From UBA3210 sp048359995 (GTDB taxonomy: Bacteria; Bacillota_I; Bacilli_A; RFN20; CAG-449), in the NCBI GenBank assembly GCA_048359995.1, contig DBGCPK010000017.1:1-64000 (forward strand): DNA of 64,000 nt, written 5' to 3'. A program made the translations under genes and the position numbers. Below the pieces are notes generated by a model, which saw nothing but the letters and a program-made list of their open reading frames with translations, ran no database searches and was not told the DNA's origin. Numbering within the stretch: position 1 is the stretch's first letter; every line of letters starts with the position of its first letter. Below are positions 59,126 through 64,000 of this stretch, piece after piece.

Positions 59126-59938
59126 ATGATGAATGGGAAAAATAACAAATATTTCGATATCGCCGACGAGTTATTTACTCAGAAAAACGTGGAAAAATAT
59201 GCGGAAATCAGAAAAGTAGTCAAAAAGAATCTGATGATTTCGGAAACGATTATTCTGTCCAACCGAAATCCTTACGGGAAAGAAAAAGGAGTTTATTGCT
59301 CTTTCAATTTCGACCGATTGGACGATGAAAAGACTTATGCGCGTTTAGTTCGATGCCTGAAAAGATATTTAAAAGATTTTATCTTTCAAATGACGGGGAA
59401 GGAAGATCCGAGCATCCTGTTCGTGGGGTTGGGCAACGAATCTTATACGCCCGACTCACTCGGCCCGAGCGTGGTAAAAAATCTTCATTCGAATTATTTT
59501 TACAGAAAGAAAATCGGATGCCTGATCCCCGGAGTGATGGCTCTGACGGGAATGGAAACTTCGGATATCGTCAAAGGCGTTTTGAAATGCCATGATTACG
59601 ATTTGGTAATCGTCATCGACTCTTTGGCTACTTCTTCCATTCGTCGACTGAATAAGACCATCCAGATTACCGATACGGGTATCAGCCCCGGAAGCGGCGT
59701 CAACAATTTTCGGAAAGCGATCAACTTTCGCGAATTGAAGGTCAAGGTGCTGACCATCGGGATTGCCACCGTCATTTCCTATGAAAAATTGATCGAGGAA
59801 TTCGTCCGAGAAAACAAGATCGAATTTTCTAAACCGCTTGACCTTTCGCTCGTGATGACCACGAAAGAAATCGAACACGAACTGTCATATCTTTCGCTTC
59901 TGCTGAGCGAAGTGCTAAACAGCATCATCGGATTATAA
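59126..59938 (+). CDS. gpr: Spore germination protease GPR
   Basis: 270 residues with VGLGNESYTPDSLGPSVV, IPGVMALTGMETSDIVKGV and DSLATSSIRRLNKTIQITDTGISPGSGV, the conserved core of the atypical aspartic protease that degrades small acid-soluble spore proteins during germination. Somewhat shorter than B. subtilis GPR, mainly at the ends. SD AAGGAGGGG. Position next to rpsT is the classical one. Its presence is the best sign of sporulation in the window. Confidence 0.93.
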   Translation: MMNGKNNKYFDIADELFTQKNVEKYAEIRKVVKKNLMISETIILSNRNPYGKEKGVYCSFNFDRLDDEKTYARLVRCLKRYLKDFIFQMTGKEDPSILFVGLGNESYTPDSLGPSVVKNLHSNYFYRKKIGCLIPGVMALTGMETSDIVKGVLKCHDYDLVIVIDSLATSSIRRLNKTIQITDTGISPGSGVNNFRKAINFRELKVKVLTIGIATVISYEKLIEEFVRENKIEFSKPLDLSLVMTTKEIEHELSYLSLLLSEVLNSIIGL

Positions 59939-59992
59939 ACCGACAAAATTCAACACGATGAAAGCTTATGCTGAAAGCAAAGAGGGAAAGGT

Positions 59993-60307
59993 ATGAAAAA
60001 TTTTTTAAAAGATATCCTGATATTTCTAGTACTGATGATTTTTGTCAGCGTTCTTTTCCAGTCGGTCGGAAATCAAAACAGCGATACATCCGAGATTAAA
60101 ACGCAGGACAGAATCGATTTGATCGAAGATCAGATCAGTCAGGGAAACGTCGTCGGCGACGGAGACGACGAAGAAACACCGGTCGAGATTCGGCAGAACA
60201 ATAATCTTCTTTCCAGAATTTTTAATTCCCTGGCGGATTTTTTTACCAAAGCCATCGATTTTTTCATCAGTCTGATCATGAAAATCGTTTCGGCGTTTTT
60301 AGGATGA
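59993..60307 (+). CDS. Small membrane-anchored protein of unknown function
   Basis: 104 residues: an N-terminal hydrophobic anchor (about 5-24), a short acidic middle (DGDDEETPVE), and an amphipathic/hydrophobic C-terminus (FTKAIDFFISLIMKIVSAFLG). SD GAGGGAAAGG. It lies where spoIIP follows gpr in Bacillus but has no amidase domain. Perhaps a sporulation-related membrane protein; not recognised. Confidence 0.65.
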   Translation: MKNFLKDILIFLVLMIFVSVLFQSVGNQNSDTSEIKTQDRIDLIEDQISQGNVVGDGDDEETPVEIRQNNNLLSRIFNSLADFFTKAIDFFISLIMKIVSAFLG

Positions 60308-60385
60308 TTTTTCAATACGAGTAAACTTTTGCAAAAAACTTTTTAATATCGATTATTTTTACGATAATATTCGGCCTTTAACTCA

Positions 60386-60441
60386 AAAACATCTTGCGAA
60401 CGACGAGGTTTGAAAAAAAGATGCGGGTGGCAGATGTTTTT
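60386..60441 (+). ncRNA. Possible structured RNA or long-arm terminator
   Basis: AAAACATCT (60386-60394) and AGATGTTTT (60432-60440) can pair over 9 bp, enclosing 37 nt with a G-rich segment (GCGGGTGGC) and ending in T residues. It may simply terminate the upstream gene. I could not match it to a riboswitch class. Confidence 0.3.
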
Positions 60442-60482
60442 CGATTTGATCAAAAGATAAGATATTGAATTTTCGCTTTTTA

Positions 60483-60512
60483 TTGGTTATTCTTATTTTA
60501 TATGCTTATAAA
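60483..60512 (+). promoter_or_regulatory. Promoter of lipoprotein gene
   Basis: TTGGTT (60483-60488), an 18-nt spacer and TATAAA (60507-60512). Confidence 0.4.
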
Positions 60513-60535
60513 TGAAAAATAAGGGGGGGATGTAT

Positions 60536-61573
60536 ATGAAAAAAAGCAGAGTGATACCGATTTGCTTGCTGATGCTTGTCGGTTGTTCGGGAAATGTCAA
60601 AAAGGAAAAGATCGATTTCCGTACCGCGATCGGCCGTTTGCAGGAGCAAGAAAGAGACCTTGCCGATTTTGATAGAATCGGAGATGTTACGGAAATCAAA
60701 AAGATGTATTTCGATTATTCGTCAAAATTCGATGATTCCGAAACTTCGATTGTTGCTATTTCGGCGGAAAATCTGCGCATTGAGACGGCGAGTTCCGGAT
60801 GGGTTAACGCAACGAACGGAAACGACCTTGCGGCATATTCTTCATTCGAAGGAAAAAAACTTTCACTTTCTTATGGTCAGATCGATGAAACGTGGAATAA
60901 TATTTCTTTAAAAAGTTATCTTTCCGACTCGAATCTTTACATCGACTTGTCAAATCGTGAACTGAAACAGGCTTTGATTTCTTTGGGCATCTTACCCGAA
61001 TCTTGTCCGGATAAAGTATTCACTCCCGTTGATTTCGGCGAAGTGGAATTTCCGATATTGTCACAGGAGATTATCGACGAATGGACGAAAGGTTCAGGCG
61101 AATCCGATTCGACAGAAATCTTCGATTCGGCGATGCAAAGCGATGGATTTATAGAAACGATTTTAGAGAATTTTACGGAAGTGTACGTATTCGACGAGGG
61201 AAAAGATTTTGAATTCAATCTGAATATTACCAAAGATTCGCTCGTCGGTTTGATGAGGGAGATCGTCGGAGAAACGGGCGATGAATCCTTTGTCGACATA
61301 TTGGAGGAATCCCTGACATCCGGAGGTTTCGAATACATCAAGGCGAGTTTCGTCATCGACGATTACCGCATGAAAAAATGGTCTTTGGACTTGAATATCG
61401 GATATTCGACGGCAATCGTCGAAGAGGGAACAAGCCTATCTTCGGCCTATGAAAAATTCAAATGGATTTTCAAGGCGGAAGCTAAAATGAGTTACGGAAA
61501 CGAAGTCGTCGTCCCTTCATTGTCCGATTACGATGATTTTACTCGGATCGATCTTCTTGGTTCCGGCGATTGA
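60536..61573 (+). CDS. Lipoprotein, unknown function
   Basis: 345 residues: lipobox LLMLVGCSG, then a largely hydrophilic, acidic protein with alternating beta and helix, for example VDILEESLTSGGFEYIKASFVIDDYR. It vaguely resembles LolA/LppX-like fatty folds of Firmicutes lipoproteins, but I see no specific motif. ATG 60536 follows AAGGGGGGG; an ATG at 60512 is upstream of the SD and rejected. Monocistronic. Confidence 0.7.
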   Translation: MKKSRVIPICLLMLVGCSGNVKKEKIDFRTAIGRLQEQERDLADFDRIGDVTEIKKMYFDYSSKFDDSETSIVAISAENLRIETASSGWVNATNGNDLAAYSSFEGKKLSLSYGQIDETWNNISLKSYLSDSNLYIDLSNRELKQALISLGILPESCPDKVFTPVDFGEVEFPILSQEIIDEWTKGSGESDSTEIFDSAMQSDGFIETILENFTEVYVFDEGKDFEFNLNITKDSLVGLMREIVGETGDESFVDILEESLTSGGFEYIKASFVIDDYRMKKWSLDLNIGYSTAIVEEGTSLSSAYEKFKWIFKAEAKMSYGNEVVVPSLSDYDDFTRIDLLGSGD

Positions 61574-61653
61574 GAAAACCGAGTTGCTTTCGGGTCCTGC
61601 CTTTACTTCTTCGCTTTTTTATCCTAAAATAGACTGGTAAAGGAGCAACCAAG

Positions 61654-62589
61654 ATGAAAGATTATCCGAGAATCGTATTCATGGGAACGCCGGAAATCGC
61701 GGCACATATTCTGACGGGATTGCTGAATGAAAACTATCGCGTTATCGGTGTGATCGCTCAGGAAGACAAACCGATCGGAAGAAAAAAAATCGTCGAGCCC
61801 GTTCCGACGAAAAAAGTCGCACTGGAAAAGAACATTCCTGTTTTTCAGCCGCGCCGTATCCGACTCGATTACGAATTTGTCAGGGAATTGCAACCGGATT
61901 TGATAGTTACCTGCGCGTACGGTCAGATCATTCCGCAGGAACTGATCGACATTCCTCGATTGGGCTGTATCAACGTTCACGGATCGCTGCTTCCGAAATA
62001 TCGCGGCGCTTCACCGATTCAACAGGCGTTGATTTCAGGAGATCGGATCACGGGAGTTACGATATTGGAAATGACGGCGAAAATGGACGCGGGGAAAATG
62101 CTTTATAAAAAGGAAATCGCCGTCGCCGAAGATGAAAATTACACTTCGCTCTATCAAAAGATCGCAAGTTTGGGATTGCAGGCCCTTTTGGAGATGCTTC
62201 CCGATTATGTCGCGGGAAAAATCGCGGGAGAAGTTCAAGACGAAAGTTTGGTTTCGACCTGTAAAAAGATTTCCAAAGAAGAAGAACACCTTTCTTTGAA
62301 TTATTCGTGCAAGGAGTTTGTCGGATATGTCAAAGGACTTTCCTATTCTCCGGGAGGATACCTCCTTTATGGAACGGAAGTATTCAAAATTCTTCGAGCC
62401 GAAATCGTCAACGCGAGAGTCGACGGAGAAGTCGGTCAGGTGGTTTCGATGGATAAAAACGGCATGATTCTGCAATTGAAAGACGGGCAGGTTTCCCTCC
62501 TCGAAGTGCAGAGACAAGGTAAAAAAAGGATGAACGCGGCTGATTTTATCAACGGCAACAAGCAGATGTATCGCGCGCTGTTAAAGTAA
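61654..62589 (+). CDS. fmt: Methionyl-tRNA formyltransferase
   Basis: 311 residues. MGTPEIAAHIL at the start, the catalytic motif INVHGSLLPKYRGASPIQQAL with Asn-His and SLLPKYRG, and a C-terminal OB domain. It formylates Met-tRNA(fMet). Usually located near def-priA-rsmB; here it stands apart from that operon. SD AAAGGAG. It overlaps the convergent regulator by 9 bp. Confidence 0.95.
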   Translation: MKDYPRIVFMGTPEIAAHILTGLLNENYRVIGVIAQEDKPIGRKKIVEPVPTKKVALEKNIPVFQPRRIRLDYEFVRELQPDLIVTCAYGQIIPQELIDIPRLGCINVHGSLLPKYRGASPIQQALISGDRITGVTILEMTAKMDAGKMLYKKEIAVAEDENYTSLYQKIASLGLQALLEMLPDYVAGKIAGEVQDESLVSTCKKISKEEEHLSLNYSCKEFVGYVKGLSYSPGGYLLYGTEVFKILRAEIVNARVDGEVGQVVSMDKNGMILQLKDGQVSLLEVQRQGKKRMNAADFINGNKQMYRALLK

Positions 62590-63915
62590 GGTTTCAAGGA
62601 AATCCGTCAGCGATTTTACAGCAATCTCAATCCGATCTTCCGAGATGGCCGAAAAGAAGAGAATCAAACGAGAATCTTCTTTTTTTTTCGAAAAATCGCC
62701 GATAAAATCGATTTTGATTCCCGCTTTTTCCAAGCGCTCTTTCAGTATCGGCAAAGGTAGGGACCGCTTGAAGCGAACCAAAAAAGACAATTCGTTTTCG
62801 CGATATGAAAGAAACGGACAGCGATCCAAAACTTTTCGAATGGTTTCCTTTTTTTTCGCATTGATTCTCTTGATCTTACCGATATGGCGGTAGTAATATC
62901 CTTCTCTCAGAAAAATGCCGATGAAACCTTGATCGAGCGAAGAAATCCGGGAAGAAGAGTAACGATAGATTTGCCTGTAACGTTTCTCCATTCCGGAGGG
63001 AAGAAGGAGATATCCGATCCGAATCCCCGGCCCGATGGTATGGGTAAATGTGCCGTAATAAAAGACCTTATCGGTATTCAACGAGTAAATCGTGGAAACA
63101 TATCCTTTTCTGGAAATCAAATCGCAATCGAAGTCGTCTTCGAAAATGTAACGACAAGGCGATTGTGCGATGGCTTTTTTTCTTCGACTCGACATTTTAA
63201 CTCCGGTCGGAAATTGATTATAAGGAGTCAAATACACAAGCGAATACGGTTTTTGGGGAACGGCGGCGCCTTCTTCATCCATCGGCAGATAATCGATCGC
63301 GCATTTCCGACTGAAAAAACGAAGAATTCTGTGATAACCCGGATTTTCGATTCCGAGCGATTCCGGCGATATCAGGGAAGCGACGACGGATAAACTTTCT
63401 TCCAGCGAAGAAACGATGACGATGCTCTCGATATCTACCTCGATTCCTTTATTTTCGAGAAGGTAACGGGCGATGGAGGAACGCAATCGGAGATCTCCCT
63501 GATAGGGCGATTTGTTCATCAAAATGTCCGGTTGGTTCATCAGCAGATTGTTGATGATTTTTTTGAATGTGAAAGAGGGAAACGACGCTTGATCGACTTT
63601 GGCGCTGGTGAAATCCCAGCGGTAGGATTTTTCTTTTTCTTCATAGGCGGATTCCTTTTCCGGAGAAGGAGCATACGATTCGGCGACGAAATATCCGGAT
63701 TTTTCACGGCTGTAAATGTATCCTTCCTGCAACAGCAGATCATACCCCGAACAAACCGTGTTTACCGAAACGCCGAGATTTTTCCCGAGCGCGCGTTTGG
63801 AAGGAAGCTTTTCGTCTTTTTGGAGACTTCCTTTCAAAATTCTCTTTTTAATCTCCTTATAGATCGTAAGGTATTTCCGTTCTTCGGGAGAGAAATTGAT
63901 CGTTAAATTTTCCAT
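62581..63915 (-). CDS. MocR/GntR-type regulator with degenerate aminotransferase domain
   Basis: 444 residues: a GntR winged-helix DNA-binding domain (about 10-75: KLPSKRALGKNLGVSVNTV) and a fold-type I aminotransferase-like domain. The PLP lysine, in the SKT motif of MocR proteins, is His292 in GTFTHTIGPGIRIGY, and the PLP-ring Tyr of DDYD is Phe262 in DDFD. So PLP cannot be bound as an internal aldimine; another effector may be used. Start at MENLTINF, although the SD is weak. Divergent from a gene cut by the window end, a common MocR target arrangement. Confidence 0.85.
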   Translation of the reverse strand: MENLTINFSPEERKYLTIYKEIKKRILKGSLQKDEKLPSKRALGKNLGVSVNTVCSGYDLLLQEGYIYSREKSGYFVAESYAPSPEKESAYEEKEKSYRWDFTSAKVDQASFPSFTFKKIINNLLMNQPDILMNKSPYQGDLRLRSSIARYLLENKGIEVDIESIVIVSSLEESLSVVASLISPESLGIENPGYHRILRFFSRKCAIDYLPMDEEGAAVPQKPYSLVYLTPYNQFPTGVKMSSRRKKAIAQSPCRYIFEDDFDCDLISRKGYVSTIYSLNTDKVFYYGTFTHTIGPGIRIGYLLLPSGMEKRYRQIYRYSSSRISSLDQGFIGIFLREGYYYRHIGKIKRINAKKKETIRKVLDRCPFLSYRENELSFLVRFKRSLPLPILKERLEKAGIKIDFIGDFSKKKEDSRLILFFSAISEDRIEIAVKSLTDFLETLL

Positions 63916-63986
63916 CTGATACCTAAAATTATTTCTAAATTGGTAGTTAAATAGTATCACATCGATTCAATAATATATAGAGGGAG

Positions 63987-64000
63987 ATGAAAAATAATGA
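63987..64000 (+). CDS. Start of a divergent gene, cut by the window
   Basis: ATG at 63987 immediately follows AGGGAG (63981-63986), with an AT-rich promoter region (TAATATATAG) upstream; ATG at 63997 is the better-spaced start (10 nt from the SD). Too little is present to identify it; as the neighbour of a MocR gene it may be the regulated target, for example a vitamin B6 or transporter gene (inference). Confidence 0.4.

Noticed and set aside
60386..60441. c-di-GMP, preQ1 or fluoride riboswitch
   Set aside because: None of the conserved core sequences of these classes is present; only a stem and a G-rich loop are visible.
1..64000. Mobile element, prophage, integron or CRISPR array
   Set aside because: No transposase, integrase, phage structural gene, terminal repeats or regularly spaced repeats were found.

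Overview
The window reads as a compact chromosomal segment of a low-to-moderate GC Bacillota, most likely an uncultured Bacilli/Erysipelotrichia-type lineage. The reasons are strong AGGAGG ribosome binding sites, TTGACA/TATAAT promoters with many extended -10 (TGn) elements, short intrinsic terminators, TGA used as a stop, the gene order rimP-nusA-ylxR-ylxQ-infB-rbfA, rpsT next to the spore protease gpr, and priA-rsmB-rlmN-stp-prkC-rsgA-rpe. A SleB-type cell-wall hydrolase and GPR protease suggest a spore former or a recent descendant of one. There is no prophage, insertion sequence, CRISPR array or integron; nearly everything is single-copy core or lineage-specific chromosomal DNA.

Layout: 0-3.8 kb, an AT-rich lipoprotein gene, a CarD-type RNA-polymerase binding factor and a feoA-feoB-small Cys-rich protein ferrous iron operon. 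3.8-10.2 kb, a heterodimeric ABC exporter and, on the other strand, an MFS transporter with a family-2 glycoside hydrolase. 10.6-14.1 kb, a membrane protein with an acidic linker, a phosphodiesterase, a small unknown protein, a Ca2+/cation antiporter and a SleB-like hydrolase. 14.2-17.7 kb, metal homeostasis: a manganese (yybP-ykoY) riboswitch before mntP, then csoR-copA with a CsoR-type operator. 17.8-22.3 kb, two bPH2-domain membrane proteins, an unknown protein, trmL and a CxxC lipoprotein. 22.2-33.3 kb, rqcH (minus strand), then a long operon gmk-priA-unknown-RsmB homologue-rlmN-stp-kinase-rsgA-rpe-membrane protein in which most neighbours overlap by 4 to 8 nt. 33.4-41.9 kb, rpmB and an RsmF-like methyltransferase on the minus strand, then the complete F-type ATP synthase operon. 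42.0-53.5 kb, dtd-mnmA-nudix, a membrane protein, rimO, a PemK/MazF-like toxin, a deoxyinosine glycosylase, tRNA-Thr(GGT), an amidase-like protein, tspO, greA, the DNA-uptake genes comEA-comEC and a surface lipoprotein. 53.6-58.6 kb, the rimP-nusA-infB translation/transcription operon with an attenuator-like leader. 58.7-64 kb, rpsT, gpr, two unknown exported proteins, fmt and a MocR-type regulator diverging from a gene cut by the window end.

Functional themes are ribosome maturation and tRNA/rRNA modification (RsgA, RimP, RbfA, RlmN, TrmL, RimO, MnmA, Dtd, Fmt, RqcH), metal handling (Feo, MntP, CopA/CsoR) and energy coupling. The most interesting points are enzymes that appear to have lost their chemistry but kept their fold and place: an RsmB homologue without SAM motif or catalytic cysteines, and a MocR regulator without its PLP lysine. 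Others are a c-subunit with the two-carboxylate motif described for Na+-coupled rotors, a PASTA-less PrkC-type kinase, a rimP leader with a terminator before the start codon, and a toxin gene whose start codon sits inside a terminator-like hairpin. All functional statements are from reading the sequence and general family knowledge; no database search was run.
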